Positions 25,523 through 36,099 are shown, counted from the stretch's first letter. The stretch is DNA of 44,582 nucleotides from Chitinophaga pinensis (GCA_945865625.1 CAMBFD010000011.1:1-44582), one strand, 5' to 3'. Numbers and translations: made by a program. The notes: generated by a model not told the origin, from the letters alone.

Positions 25523-28500
25523 ATGCGGAAATTTATCTTTTCGATTATTTTTATTTTATCTACTCATTTTTTGACCGCCCAATTTGTTCAAATTGGTTCA
25601 GGAAATTATTTAGGGAATTATGCTGGTCCTTTGAGAATAAACGCCTTGCAAAAGGTTTTTAATAGCCGATTTGCTTATATTTTTCCTAAGTCTGTTTTGG
25701 GCAATTTGACTCATGGCGATTCAATAGAATCTTTAGAATTTTTTAGAGCAGATGGACCCGCGTTTGATACAAGTTGCAAGTTGAAAATTTGGATTGGCAA
25801 TACAAATCGCGCCAATTTTGGTTCAAACAAAGTCTCTTTTGTGTCAGAAATTGCAAATGCAAAACAAATTTATAATCAAAATCCAAAAAAACATATTGGC
25901 ACAGCCGAAGCATTCTACGAATTGCCGTTTAGCACAAAATTCAGATATGATTCTACTTTGGGTGAAAATTTAACGATGTATATTGAATTTAATCAAATCG
26001 ATACATTAAAAGGCGCTTATAATTTTTATTTTGAGGGAGGTTTTAGCGTTTCAGGTTATGCTAACCAACAAACTCAATTTTACTCGGGAATAACTTTAAC
26101 AGATAGTCTCCAGTTCATTACCGAATACCATCCAACCATCCGTTTTAATTACCCCCGTTTTGCAAAAGATGCTTTTGTTAGAGGCGTTTATACCCTCGGT
26201 AAAATACCTTTGCCATTAGGCAACCCCGATAGTGTTAAGGTGTTATTGAAAAATGTAGGGAAGTCAGATTTGGTCAATTTTAAGTGCTACACCAATTCAA
26301 TTGGCGCTAACAAACAAAACGATAGTTTTACCATTAATTTACCCAAAGGGAAAGAACGCTTTTTTGCTGTTCCTTCTTTGAATCCCTCAAAAAAAGGAAT
26401 TGATACCGTTTTTGTGAGTTGTAATGATCAAAACACAAGCAATAATATCGAATCTTCAATACGATTGGGGAATGAAAATATTTATAGCTACAGAGACATA
26501 ACAAATGGGCCAGCTCCCGGAGGTATCGGATTCAATGGCGCTCAAGGCGATTTTGTAGCCAGGTTTCAAAGCAATGCTTCCAAAGCCATTAATCAAGTTT
26601 CGGTGATGTTCGCAAGCAAAGGATTGAAATTTAGTATTGGAATTTGGAGTTATGATAGTTTAAGGGCAAGGCCAGGTAAATTGATTTATCAAAGCGACAG
26701 CCTAAAAACGGTTCCTGGAACGTATATTTTAGATTTGAAAAATCCTGTGAAAGTTAAAGGTTCTTTTTTTGTAGGAATCAGACAACTCGACTTAAATAAT
26801 ATTTCATTTGGTTATCAAATTGAAGAACCAATTCGACCTCAGACTTTTTTCTTTGCTGAACCCTTGGGTGACACAAATTGGATTGACTTTCACCCTGTTG
26901 CTCCTTATAAATTTATCATTGAGCCAAGGCTGCAAGCCGATTATGATATTTCGGCGATTGCAGCAATCATGCCTTCAGATACAATAAACAAATACACAAC
27001 CGATACCATTGCGCCTATTGGAAAAATTAAAAACATTGGTTCGTACAAACCATCTGATAGTATTGACATAGTTTGTGAAATTTGGGGTCCAAATTCAAGG
27101 CTTTACCGAAAGGTCATTCGCGATACCATTTCACCAACCATTACAAGAACCTATACTTTTCCTAAAACATTTTTTCCTACAGAACTTGGACAACATAAAT
27201 TACTCGTTTTTTCTAAATTTAAAGATGATCAGGTAAAAGACAATGACACGTTTGTAAAATTATTCTATGTTGGCTTGAAACAAGATGTAATGGTGCAAAC
27301 TTTGCATGATCCCGCGATAGACTTTTTAACATACGAATATTTAAAAGATACATTGCAACCCCTGGCAACAATTATGAATGTTGGGTATGACAACACCATA
27401 TCTTTCAAAACTAGATGTATTATACTTCATGGTAAAAAGCCAATTTACAATCAAACCATAACCCTTTCATTGCCTAAGTTTCAAACTAAAATCTTGTATT
27501 GGCCAACTTTCAAATGCACCGACACTGGGAAATTAAAGGTGATAATTGTTACAGAGCTCGCGGGTGATAAATTCACTTGGAACGATACGCAATGGCGTTG
27601 GATTGTGGTATACAAAAAGATAGATTTTGGATTGGATTCAATGATATCACCATTGCCTAAAAAGTATTATGCGCAAAATGTAAGCATTCCAATAAAATTT
27701 GAGGCTTATAATCAGGGCATTTTGTCGTTGTTTAAGGTTCCAATTCAGATTAAGATATTTGACCCGCTTAAAAACCTTGTTTATTTCGACAGTGTGCTTC
27801 CGGATATCGATGGGTACGCATCATTGTCGCTTGCCGCCCCTAAGTCCTTCAAAGGCTTTAAAAAGGGCGTTTATTCAATTTTAATTACATGTAGGGGCTC
27901 TAACGATATTTATCCAAAGAATGATAGTTTAAAATCTACATTCAACATAGGCTTGCCTTATGATTATCAAGCGGTAAAATTAAATGTTGCAGATACCATG
28001 AGTATTGGAGCTGGTGGTTACACAATTGGCGCTACAATTAAGAATAACGGATATTTAAAATCTGCTTCAAATTGTCCTGTAATTTGTGAAATTTTGCATA
28101 AAAACAAACAGGCTTATTATGAAATATTAAATGTAAACCTTGATACTGGCGCTCAAACGGCAATTAGTTATTTTAAGAAATTTACCCCATTAAATGCTGG
28201 AACTTATACATTGGTGTTAAGAACAAATTTCCTTGGAGATATGTATTCTAAGAACGATACTTTGGTAAAAACTTTCTTTGCAGACATTGGGAAAGATGCT
28301 TTGCCAGAGGAACTTATTTTGAGTGGTGGCCCTCAATATTATTTAGGACAAAAATTACAAGATGTAACATTGAAAATTAGCAATCAAGGAAGAGATAGCC
28401 TCAAATCGGTTCAATCAAAAGTTGTATTGATGTATCAAAATAAAATTGTTTACACAAGCGTAAATCAATTAGATACATTTGCCCCGCGTTCAACTAAGTT

Positions 28501-29236
28501 AAATCTTTACCCATGTAATTTAGAATTGGATAAAGTTGGAATGTATACCGCTTTAGGAATTACGTATCATTTAGAAGATCAAAGTATTATAAATGATACC
28601 ATTGCAGTATCATTTGTAGTAACGGTTGATAGAGATTTGGCCATTGTAAAATTAGATTCTCCGGTTTTGAATCAGATTTATCAAACCAAACAAGGCATGT
28701 ATCCACGAATTAGGGTCACAAATTTGGGCAAGGATTCCACGGTGAAGTCGGTTAAATTGGCCATTGAAATTCGTTCTTTGAGCACTCAAAATGTTTGGTA
28801 TTCCGATACGATAGATATTTCGAATATCAATCCATCAGATAGCATTTGGGGAGTTTTTAGCAAAAGGGTCATGATGTCTGAAATTGGATTTCATAAGGTA
28901 AGTGTGCATGTGATAAATCCAGTTGATTTAATTTCGTATAACGATACTGTTTCTGGGATATTCATGATTCAATTGAATCAAATTCAATCAATTGAAAATA
29001 GAATTGTCACCGTGAGTCCAAATCCAGTAAAATCTAATTTTACGTTGAAATCAAAATCGATCATCAAAGGATACAAACTGGTGGATCAATTGGGCAGGAT
29101 TGTGGATCAGAAGCAAATTGAAAATCAAAATTCATATTTTGAGGGACAAATTCCTGGAAAATTAGATTCTGCACTGTATTATTTAATTGTTGATACAATT
29201 GAAGGAACGTATTCTTGTCCTATTTTTGTAGAATAA
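25523..29236 (+). CDS. Large secreted repeat protein with T9SS sorting tail
   Basis: Protein of 1237 residues. Signal peptide FIFSIIFILSTHFLTAQ (~4-20). The N-terminal third is beta-rich with no recognised enzyme motif. From about residue 480 to 1150 there are six tandem modules of ~113 residues, each ending in a hydrophobic strand plus Asn-Asp-Thr/Ser (NDT/NDS at about 573, 686, 799, 910, 1023 and 1139), which looks like CARDB-type Ig modules. The tail starting VSPNPVKSNF is a type A T9SS sorting domain (VDQLGRIVDQ, LYYLIVDT). Likely a large adhesin or structural surface protein. ATG at 25523 is chosen because the -7 element is 4 nt upstream. Its stop shares one base with the next start. Confidence 0.75.
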   Translation: MRKFIFSIIFILSTHFLTAQFVQIGSGNYLGNYAGPLRINALQKVFNSRFAYIFPKSVLGNLTHGDSIESLEFFRADGPAFDTSCKLKIWIGNTNRANFGSNKVSFVSEIANAKQIYNQNPKKHIGTAEAFYELPFSTKFRYDSTLGENLTMYIEFNQIDTLKGAYNFYFEGGFSVSGYANQQTQFYSGITLTDSLQFITEYHPTIRFNYPRFAKDAFVRGVYTLGKIPLPLGNPDSVKVLLKNVGKSDLVNFKCYTNSIGANKQNDSFTINLPKGKERFFAVPSLNPSKKGIDTVFVSCNDQNTSNNIESSIRLGNENIYSYRDITNGPAPGGIGFNGAQGDFVARFQSNASKAINQVSVMFASKGLKFSIGIWSYDSLRARPGKLIYQSDSLKTVPGTYILDLKNPVKVKGSFFVGIRQLDLNNISFGYQIEEPIRPQTFFFAEPLGDTNWIDFHPVAPYKFIIEPRLQADYDISAIAAIMPSDTINKYTTDTIAPIGKIKNIGSYKPSDSIDIVCEIWGPNSRLYRKVIRDTISPTITRTYTFPKTFFPTELGQHKLLVFSKFKDDQVKDNDTFVKLFYVGLKQDVMVQTLHDPAIDFLTYEYLKDTLQPLATIMNVGYDNTISFKTRCIILHGKKPIYNQTITLSLPKFQTKILYWPTFKCTDTGKLKVIIVTELAGDKFTWNDTQWRWIVVYKKIDFGLDSMISPLPKKYYAQNVSIPIKFEAYNQGILSLFKVPIQIKIFDPLKNLVYFDSVLPDIDGYASLSLAAPKSFKGFKKGVYSILITCRGSNDIYPKNDSLKSTFNIGLPYDYQAVKLNVADTMSIGAGGYTIGATIKNNGYLKSASNCPVICEILHKNKQAYYEILNVNLDTGAQTAISYFKKFTPLNAGTYTLVLRTNFLGDMYSKNDTLVKTFFADIGKDALPEELILSGGPQYYLGQKLQDVTLKISNQGRDSLKSVQSKVVLMYQNKIVYTSVNQLDTFAPRSTKLNLYPCNLELDKVGMYTALGITYHLEDQSIINDTIAVSFVVTVDRDLAIVKLDSPVLNQIYQTKQGMYPRIRVTNLGKDSTVKSVKLAIEIRSLSTQNVWYSDTIDISNINPSDSIWGVFSKRVMMSEIGFHKVSVHVINPVDLISYNDTVSGIFMIQLNQIQSIENRIVTVSPNPVKSNFTLKSKSIIKGYKLVDQLGRIVDQKQIENQNSYFEGQIPGKLDSALYYLIVDTIEGTYSCPIFVE

Positions 29237-30621
29237 TGAAGCAGTTTCAATATTTAGGAATTTTATCAATTCTAATTTTAAATTCATGTGGTTTAATTAA
29301 GCCAAATCCTCCAATGGATATGAATGCGGTGGTGGAAGTAAAACCATTGCCGGTTGTGGTTTCTCAGGTAAATATTCCTTTGGAAATTGATTTGATGCCA
29401 TTTTTCAAAATGGCCGATGATAAGGTAGATAAAACATTTAAGGGGTCCGATAAACCTTGCCAAGGATTAAGATATGAGTATAAATTAAATCGTTCTTCTT
29501 TTAACATTGAGGGAAAAGGGATTGGTCTGTTGGGTTTAGGTTTGGACTTGCAATATGGAGCAAAAGGCGAATACTGCCCAATGTGCATCATGGATAAGTG
29601 TGCTACACCACCTGTAGGGTTTCAAATTGGATTTGATGAACCTATGAAACGTGCAAAAATTGGAATTGATTGTAAATTTAAGTTGTTACCTAGCTATAAG
29701 ATACAATCTTCAACTTCAATCACTGAGTTAACACCGGTTGATCCCATAAAAGTTATTTTTGGTTTTGATGTAACGAATATGTTATTGAATAGAATTAAAC
29801 CATATTTGGGTGATTTGTCGAAAATGGTAGACAAAGAAATTAGTAAAGTTGATTTGAAGCCTTTCATCAAACCCGTGTTTGATCAATTGCAACAAGACAT
29901 TTACATCGATAAAATAGGTTATTTGAAAATTCAACCAAAAGAATTGTCATTGTCTGATTTAACATTTAACAAAAGCAAATTGAGCTTTTCAATAGGTTTA
30001 AAAGCTACGCCGGCAATACAATCTACAAAATGGTTAACTCCATTGGCCCCATTGCCAAATTTAGCCCCTTATAAGGCTGCAGATGGTTTCGAAGTGTTTA
30101 CCGATGTAAGTATGAACTACGATTCATTGGCAATTCAAATTATGTCGTATTTATCAAAAGAAAAATTTGTAGTTGGGAAAGACTTTATCATTGTCCAAAA
30201 ATTGCGATTGTTTGCAGCTAAATACAAATTGGGAGTTGAAGTTTCTTTCATAGGAAGCAAATCTGGCACCTTGTTTTTGTTAGGCGTTCCAACGTTTGAT
30301 GCGAGCAAACGAATTGTTAGTGTGAAGCAGGTTGAATATGATTTATCTACAAAAAACTTATTGCTTAAGTCTGCAAAATGGTTATTGAATGAAACCATTA
30401 GAAAGAAAATGGAAGAGGCAATGGTTGTTGACATTACACCAACGCTGGCATCAGCGGAGAAGGGTATCAATGAGTCATTGAATAAAAAGTTGGATGGCGG
30501 AATTTATTTAAAGGGAAATTTGAAAAAATTAACGATTACAGATATTTCGCCCCGCCAAACGGAAATTTTGGTAAGGGTACAAATTAGCGGCAAAGTTGGT
30601 GTAACAATGCTCGACAAATAA
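29236..30621 (+). CDS. DUF4403 family lipoprotein
   Basis: Lipoprotein of 461 residues; signal ILSILILNSC with the lipobox Cys at ~17. The remainder matches the DUF4403 family found in Bacteroidota: early VSQVNIPLEIDL, conserved LTPVDPIKV, and a C-terminal DISPRQTEILVRVQISG. The fold recalls lipid-binding tubular proteins, but no function is established. ATG chosen at 29236, overlapping the previous stop by one base (TAATG), so it is co-translated with the T9SS repeat protein. Confidence 0.8.
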   Translation: MKQFQYLGILSILILNSCGLIKPNPPMDMNAVVEVKPLPVVVSQVNIPLEIDLMPFFKMADDKVDKTFKGSDKPCQGLRYEYKLNRSSFNIEGKGIGLLGLGLDLQYGAKGEYCPMCIMDKCATPPVGFQIGFDEPMKRAKIGIDCKFKLLPSYKIQSSTSITELTPVDPIKVIFGFDVTNMLLNRIKPYLGDLSKMVDKEISKVDLKPFIKPVFDQLQQDIYIDKIGYLKIQPKELSLSDLTFNKSKLSFSIGLKATPAIQSTKWLTPLAPLPNLAPYKAADGFEVFTDVSMNYDSLAIQIMSYLSKEKFVVGKDFIIVQKLRLFAAKYKLGVEVSFIGSKSGTLFLLGVPTFDASKRIVSVKQVEYDLSTKNLLLKSAKWLLNETIRKKMEEAMVVDITPTLASAEKGINESLNKKLDGGIYLKGNLKKLTITDISPRQTEILVRVQISGKVGVTMLDK

Positions 30622-30646
30622 ACGTTTAATTAAAAAGAGACAACAT

Positions 30647-30677
30647 AAAAAAAGGCGATCCAAGGATCGCCTTTTTT
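30647..30677. terminator. Bidirectional terminator between the DUF4403 gene and gapA
   Basis: A-run, perfect GGCGATCC/GGATCGCC stem (30654-30671, loop AA), T-run. Convergent genes flank it. Confidence 0.92.
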
Positions 30678-30697
30678 AGTATAATTTAAATTCGGGA

Positions 30698-31693
<996 letters not shown>

Positions 31694-31705
31694 TTATTAG
31701 TGGTG

Positions 31706-31713
31706 CAAAAATA
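31706..31713 (-). promoter_or_regulatory. -7 promoter element of gapA
   Basis: Minus-strand TATTTTTG, 24 nt before the gapA ATG. No strict -33 TTTG; the upstream 20 nt are nearly pure A/T. Confidence 0.5.
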
Positions 31714-31733
31714 CAATTTATAATTTAAAAAAC

Positions 31734-32423
31734 TTAACCTCTTGGTTTTAATGGTCTAATTTCTATGTTAACGTGATGGAAATTGTTAGGCGATTTAAGC
31801 GCATATACAATTTGACCAGCCACATCCTCGGGCATGAGCATGTTGTCGTGGGCTTGAATATTCTCAGAATGTCTGAAGAAATCGGTTTTTACAGAACCTG
31901 GATAAACACAAGTTACCTTAACGCCAAAATCTCTCACTTCTTTGTAAAGTGCATCGCTGAATCCTCTTACTGCAAATTTTGTAGCATTATACCCCGAAAC
32001 TTGAGGATATCCCTCCAATCCTGCAATTGAAGAAATATTAATGATGTGCCCCAAACCTTGTTTTTTCATTGATGGCAAAACCATTTTAGTGGCATAAAAC
32101 AAACCATTTACATTGGTATTGAACATGGTATGCCATTGCTCTAAAGGCATATCTTCACAAAAACCAAAATAACCTAAACCAGCATTGTTGATGAGGATGT
32201 CAATTTTTTCGTGTTTGTCTAAAATCGTCTTAAAAACAGACTCTACCTGATCGAAATGTTGAACATCAGCTTTCAAACATGTGTAATTTTCATGCGAAAT
32301 GGTACAACCACTTCTGCAAATTCCATAAACAATAGCTCCTTCAGTTAGCAATTGTTCAACACAGCACAAACCAATTCCTTTATTGGCACCAGTAATCACG
32401 GCTATTTTATTCTTTAATTCCAT
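31734..32423 (-). CDS. SDR family NAD(P)-dependent oxidoreductase
   Basis: Classical short-chain dehydrogenase of 229 residues with TGANKGIG (~12-19), NNAGLG (~82-87), catalytic Ser (NISSIAG) and Tyr-x3-Lys (YNATKFA, about 146). Similar to 3-ketoacyl-(acyl-carrier-protein) reductase-like SDRs of unknown substrate. Last gene of the apparent purS-DUF4286-mnmH-SDR transcript (5-bp gap to mnmH). Substrate unknown. Confidence 0.85.
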   Translation of the reverse strand: MELKNKIAVITGANKGIGLCCVEQLLTEGAIVYGICRSGCTISHENYTCLKADVQHFDQVESVFKTILDKHEKIDILINNAGLGYFGFCEDMPLEQWHTMFNTNVNGLFYATKMVLPSMKKQGLGHIINISSIAGLEGYPQVSGYNATKFAVRGFSDALYKEVRDFGVKVTCVYPGSVKTDFFRHSENIQAHDNMLMPEDVAGQIVYALKSPNNFHHVNIEIRPLKPRG

Positions 32424-32428
32424 ATTGA

Positions 32429-33451
32429 TTAAATGTTTAAATTGAGTATTTTTTGTATTTCATGCTCTGAATTGTTCCAATCAAAATCTATGGAAGTTGC
32501 TCTTGCTCTATTGTTTTCTGAAGAGTATTGATAGGTTTTGTCATAATAAACCAGCAAAATGTCGATCCATTTATCAAATTCTCCATTCTCTAAATAGCCA
32601 ACAGCTTCGTTTACATTTTGACCACCTAATTTCTTTCGAAGTATCATTGTTTTATCAAGTAACAATTGAAGATCAAAATGGGCGTATTCTTTGATCAATC
32701 TTTTAATTCTTATTTCTTTACCTACTTGAACTTCAATAATTCTAGCATTTTGCATTTGATCCCAAAATTCTTGTGGCATAAAGCAATAGCCAATGAGCCG
32801 ACTTTCGTTTTCAACATAAACTGTTTTGGCTGGATCTAACTGCAAAATTGTGAGTCCCAACGAATTCTCGTATGCCTCTGTGGAAGGTTGTGGCGGATAC
32901 CCAAGTCCCCCAAAAGCGCTGCCTTTATGAAAAGCCAAACCTTCTAAATCAATCATTTGCGCTCCGTTTTTTTGCAAAAGATGCAAAATTTCGGTTTTGC
33001 CACTGCCAGTGCGACCACTTACAATTTTTAAATTCAGGGGAAGGCTAAATTGACTTTGAATGAAATTTCTGAAGGATTTATATCCCCCCAAAAGTAAATT
33101 GGGCTTTTGGCCACTCCAAGCATAAATTGTGGAACTAATTTGACTTCTGAGTCCGCCGCGCCAGCAATAAAACAATAATTTTTTTTCTTCAACTTCTGCT
33201 TCTTTGAATTGTTTGAACAGTGTAGCCATTTTTGGGCCAACAAGTTCTAAACCAAGAGAAACAGCCTCTTCACGGCCTTTTTGTTTATAACAAGTGCCAA
33301 TGAGAATGCGATGTTCATTGGTAAGAAGGGGTATGTTAATGGCACCCGGAATGTGTGCTTTTTGAAATTCAGATTCGCTGCGAACGTCAACCCATTGAAA
33401 CGCGGATTTTTGATTTAAGGCGTCTTCAATATGGATTGATTTTACAGACAT
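32429..33451 (-). CDS. mnmH: tRNA 2-selenouridine synthase
   Basis: MnmH/SelU, 340 residues, which replaces sulfur by selenium (via a geranylated intermediate) at 2-thiouridine 34 of tRNA. The N-terminal rhodanese domain has VDVRSESEF and the catalytic Cys in FYCWRGGLRSQ; the C-terminal P-loop domain has GRTGSGKTEIL. ATG at 33449-33451 is chosen; a TTG three codons earlier overlaps the DUF4286 stop. The selenophosphate synthetase SelD it needs is not in this window. Both MnmG (at 3.7-5.6 kb) and MnmH act at the same wobble position. Confidence 0.92.
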   Translation of the reverse strand: MSVKSIHIEDALNQKSAFQWVDVRSESEFQKAHIPGAINIPLLTNEHRILIGTCYKQKGREEAVSLGLELVGPKMATLFKQFKEAEVEEKKLLFYCWRGGLRSQISSTIYAWSGQKPNLLLGGYKSFRNFIQSQFSLPLNLKIVSGRTGSGKTEILHLLQKNGAQMIDLEGLAFHKGSAFGGLGYPPQPSTEAYENSLGLTILQLDPAKTVYVENESRLIGYCFMPQEFWDQMQNARIIEVQVGKEIRIKRLIKEYAHFDLQLLLDKTMILRKKLGGQNVNEAVGYLENGEFDKWIDILLVYYDKTYQYSSENNRARATSIDFDWNNSEHEIQKILNLNI

Positions 33452-33452
33452 G

Positions 33453-33761
33453 TTAACCAACGATTTCTAATACCGACCTGTAAGCGAAAACTTTATCGCC
33501 ATATTTTTCCAGTGTTTTAGATTGCAAAGTTGGACCGAATTCTGATCTATAAAATTCTAATTTTTCAAGACTTTCGCAAGTATATTGAATTGCATAGTTA
33601 ATTCCCTCTTCGTCTTGTCCAGGATTAAAGATCTTCAAGATTTTATATTCAAGAAAACATCCTGTTTCAATAACTTCTGGAATGTGTTCAGTTTTCATCC
33701 ACTGAAGCCATTCTTCGGCCATTTCTTTTTCAACGTTACAAGTTACGTTGTATATAATCAT
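33453..33761 (-). CDS. DUF4286 family protein
   Basis: Protein of 102 residues, recognised by the conserved start MIIYNVTCNVEKEMAEEWLQW and the dimeric-barrel-like pattern. Function unknown. Overlaps purS by 4 bp (ATGA) and sits next to mnmH, so it is cotranscribed with both. No signal peptide. Confidence 0.85.
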   Translation of the reverse strand: MIIYNVTCNVEKEMAEEWLQWMKTEHIPEVIETGCFLEYKILKIFNPGQDEEGINYAIQYTCESLEKLEFYRSEFGPTLQSKTLEKYGDKVFAYRSVLEIVG

Positions 33762-34009
33762 AATGTTTTGATGCGAATGTTATAGCTTTCCATGATCAGG
33801 TTTGCCAACAGCTTTTTGCTCGCAGTTTCTGCAGTTGCAAAAGCTTCTGCTTCACTATTGGCTTCAATATTCATGGTAATAAATTTACCAACGCAAACCT
33901 CATTTACATTGTTTAAACCAATTGAAGGCATGCTGTGTGTAACGGCTTTACCTTGAGGGTCTAATAAGCCTTTTTTAGGAAGGATTTCAATTTCAGCTAG
34001 GAATTTCAC
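33758..34009 (-). CDS. purS: Phosphoribosylformylglycinamidine synthase subunit PurS
   Basis: Small subunit of FGAM synthase (PurL-PurQ-PurS), purine synthesis. The product of 83 residues has LPKKGLLDPQGKAV and GKFITMNIEA, and matches the length of B. subtilis PurS. I choose the GTG at 34007-34009: an upstream ATG would put the perfect -7 element TATTTTTG (34014-34021) inside the coding region and lengthen the N-terminus by eight odd residues. First gene of the purS-DUF4286-mnmH-SDR transcript. purL and purQ are not seen in the window. Confidence 0.9.
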   Translation of the reverse strand: MKFLAEIEILPKKGLLDPQGKAVTHSMPSIGLNNVNEVCVGKFITMNIEANSEAEAFATAETASKKLLANLIMESYNIRIKTL

Positions 34010-34013
34010 ACTG

Positions 34014-34021
34014 CAAAAATA
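34014..34021 (-). promoter_or_regulatory. -7 promoter element of the purS operon
   Basis: Minus-strand TATTTTTG, 4 nt from the GTG start of purS. Transcript expected to be leaderless. Confidence 0.45.
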
Positions 34022-34060
34022 CCATAAATTCATCGTTTCAATGTAATTTAGCGAAAAATT

Positions 34061-34711
34061 ATGAAGCGTTTTTCAAATAGTCTATGGTTGGCACTTTGTT
34101 TACTTGCCTTGTTGTTGGTTTTTGCTGTGTTTTATTATCTAAAAAATGATGGTTTTAATTCAACGAATCAATCTGCTCAGCAATCATTGGAAAATAAGAT
34201 CGATACCACTGGTATAGTGCATAAGGAAGGGCTTGTTTTTTCTAACGCCGATTATGTGATTCAACAAACTGAAAAGCCTGATTTATTGCTCGTTGGTAAA
34301 TCGTACAAAACCAAATATACAAGTTTGTCTACCTTGGTTGCAGGTACTTCCCGACCTGTTTTAGAGTTTATCAATGCCAATCAATTGATATTGAAAGGAT
34401 CAATCATGAGTGTTTACAGTGAAATTCCAAATGAGCAAAACGAAATGGAGATTTTTGTTGGTATTCCTGTCAATAAAAAAATAAATTCCACTGAATTTGA
34501 ATATAGAACCTTAAAAGGTGGGAAATTTCATAAAGCAACGATAAACTCAGAAATGGGCAAAGCAGCTAAAATTTGGCAAGTTGTAGCGGATCAATTGGTA
34601 AAAAATGGCCAACAAATTACATATCCTATTTTTGAGTATCCTTCCGATTCAAGAAATAGCGAAATGACAACTGTTATAACTCAAAGTAATTTGCTTGTAC
34701 CCGTAAAATAA
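34061..34711 (+). CDS. Membrane-anchored GyrI-like (AraC effector-binding) domain protein
   Basis: Protein of 216 residues. One N-terminal hydrophobic helix (LWLALCLLALLLVFAVFYYL, 8-27) anchors it; the remaining domain resembles GyrI-like small-molecule-binding folds (IMSVYSEIP, MEIFVGIPVN, LKGGKFHKATI, ending ITYPIFEYP). Members bind ligands or toxins; the ligand here is unknown. Starts a rightward gene group with an LD-carboxypeptidase and GtrA (5-bp gaps). Confidence 0.6.
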   Translation: MKRFSNSLWLALCLLALLLVFAVFYYLKNDGFNSTNQSAQQSLENKIDTTGIVHKEGLVFSNADYVIQQTEKPDLLLVGKSYKTKYTSLSTLVAGTSRPVLEFINANQLILKGSIMSVYSEIPNEQNEMEIFVGIPVNKKINSTEFEYRTLKGGKFHKATINSEMGKAAKIWQVVADQLVKNGQQITYPIFEYPSDSRNSEMTTVITQSNLLVPVK

Positions 34712-34716
34712 TAGAA

Positions 34717-35607
34717 ATGATTATTCCTCATTATTTATCAAAAGGAGATACAATTGGAATCATTGCGCCTGCAAGGTTTATAAAGCCAAATGAAGTTTCT
34801 GCATTTAGAAAATGGGCTCAGTCCTGTGGTTGGAATGTAGTTACATCTCCAAATTTATTTGGAGAAAATCACCAATTCTCGGGTACCATTGAAGAACGCG
34901 TGAGCGATATTCAATGGGCATTAGAAAATACGGATATAAAAGCTGTGTTTTGTGCCAGAGGCGGTTACGGATGCACTCAGTTACTAGAGTCTTTAGATAA
35001 AGTTGACTTTAAGTTAAATCCAAAATGGTGGGTAGGGTTTTCAGATATTACAACTTTGCATTTGACAATTCAGAATCAAGGAATGGCTTCCATTCATGGA
35101 CCCATGGTCATGCAATTTAATCTTGAGAATCACTTTAATGAATCCAATCAACGACATTTATATAATGCTTTAACTGGAGGCGTAAATCATATAGGATTAA
35201 GAAATTTAGAAATTGTAAATAAGGCAGATTTTGAAGGACAATTGGTGGGCGGTAACTTGTCGTTACTTTTTGCCAATAGTGGAATTTTGAGCAAAAATTA
35301 CGAAGGTAAAGTTCTCCTTATTGAGGACTTAGATGAGTATTATTACCATATTGATCGAATGATTTGTTCTTTAAAACTGGGAAAAACATTTAAAGGAATT
35401 AAAGCATTAATTGTTGGTTCAATGATAGACATGCGCGACAATACGATTCCCTTCGGAAAAAATGCAAAAGAAATTATTTTGGAACATCTTGAAAATGAAG
35501 GGTTTCCAATTATTTTTGATTTTCCTTCGGGTCACGACAAACAAAATGTTGCGTTAAAATTGGGAATGAATTGTACATTTGAAGGATATACTTTTTCACA
35601 AATCTAA
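34717..35607 (+). CDS. LD-carboxypeptidase (S66 family)
   Basis: Serine peptidase of 296 residues of the LdcA/MccF family, removing the terminal D-Ala from murein tetrapeptides in peptidoglycan recycling, usually in the cytoplasm. The nucleophile is expected in WWVGFSDITTLH, a Glu in LIEDLDEYYYHIDRM, and a His in DFPSGHDKQNVALKLG; the N-terminal ARGGYGC loop is also typical. No signal peptide. The family also includes microcin-C immunity proteins. Confidence 0.88.
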   Translation: MIIPHYLSKGDTIGIIAPARFIKPNEVSAFRKWAQSCGWNVVTSPNLFGENHQFSGTIEERVSDIQWALENTDIKAVFCARGGYGCTQLLESLDKVDFKLNPKWWVGFSDITTLHLTIQNQGMASIHGPMVMQFNLENHFNESNQRHLYNALTGGVNHIGLRNLEIVNKADFEGQLVGGNLSLLFANSGILSKNYEGKVLLIEDLDEYYYHIDRMICSLKLGKTFKGIKALIVGSMIDMRDNTIPFGKNAKEIILEHLENEGFPIIFDFPSGHDKQNVALKLGMNCTFEGYTFSQI

Positions 35608-35612
35608 ATATT

Positions 35613-36074
35613 TTGATTTCTAGTAAAACCTATATTGCTTTAACCAAATTCGGCATCGTTGGTGGATTGTCATTTCTCATTGATATTTCATTGTATTATT
35701 TATTAAGTCAATTTTTACCAACCGCTGTTGCTAAAAGTTTAGGAATTATTGTGGCTACCTATGTAAATTACCAATTAAATAAACATTGGACGTGGGGTCA
35801 GAAAGACAGCAATAAAGGTCGTTTAGCAAAATATTTATTGTTGTATTTGGTAAGTGGTTTAACAAACGTAGCGACCAATGAAATACTATTGCATTTAATT
35901 CCTGATGCTGAATTAGCAACAAACTTGATAGCTCCCAATACAAATAAAATTATTAAGCATATTTTTAGTGTTAAGGTTGATAAAATTGCTGCTGTTCTTG
36001 GAGCTACAATCATGGGTATGGTCATTAACTTTTTAGGACAGAAACTTTGGGTGTTTACAGAAAAAGAGAATTAA
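35613..36074 (+). CDS. GtrA-like membrane protein
   Basis: Integral membrane protein of 153 residues with four hydrophobic segments, of the GtrA family (undecaprenyl-phosphate-glucose flippase-like or polysaccharide-associated). Motifs: KFGIVGGLSFLIDISLYYLL, the NYQLNKHWTW turn, and NFLGQKLWVF near the C-terminus. The best start is TTG at 35613 (no nearby ATG), 5 nt after the LD-carboxypeptidase stop. Probably linked to surface-glycan assembly. Confidence 0.85.
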   Translation: MISSKTYIALTKFGIVGGLSFLIDISLYYLLSQFLPTAVAKSLGIIVATYVNYQLNKHWTWGQKDSNKGRLAKYLLLYLVSGLTNVATNEILLHLIPDAELATNLIAPNTNKIIKHIFSVKVDKIAAVLGATIMGMVINFLGQKLWVFTEKEN

Positions 36075-36099
36075 ACTCTTTTTCATGAATTACTATCGT

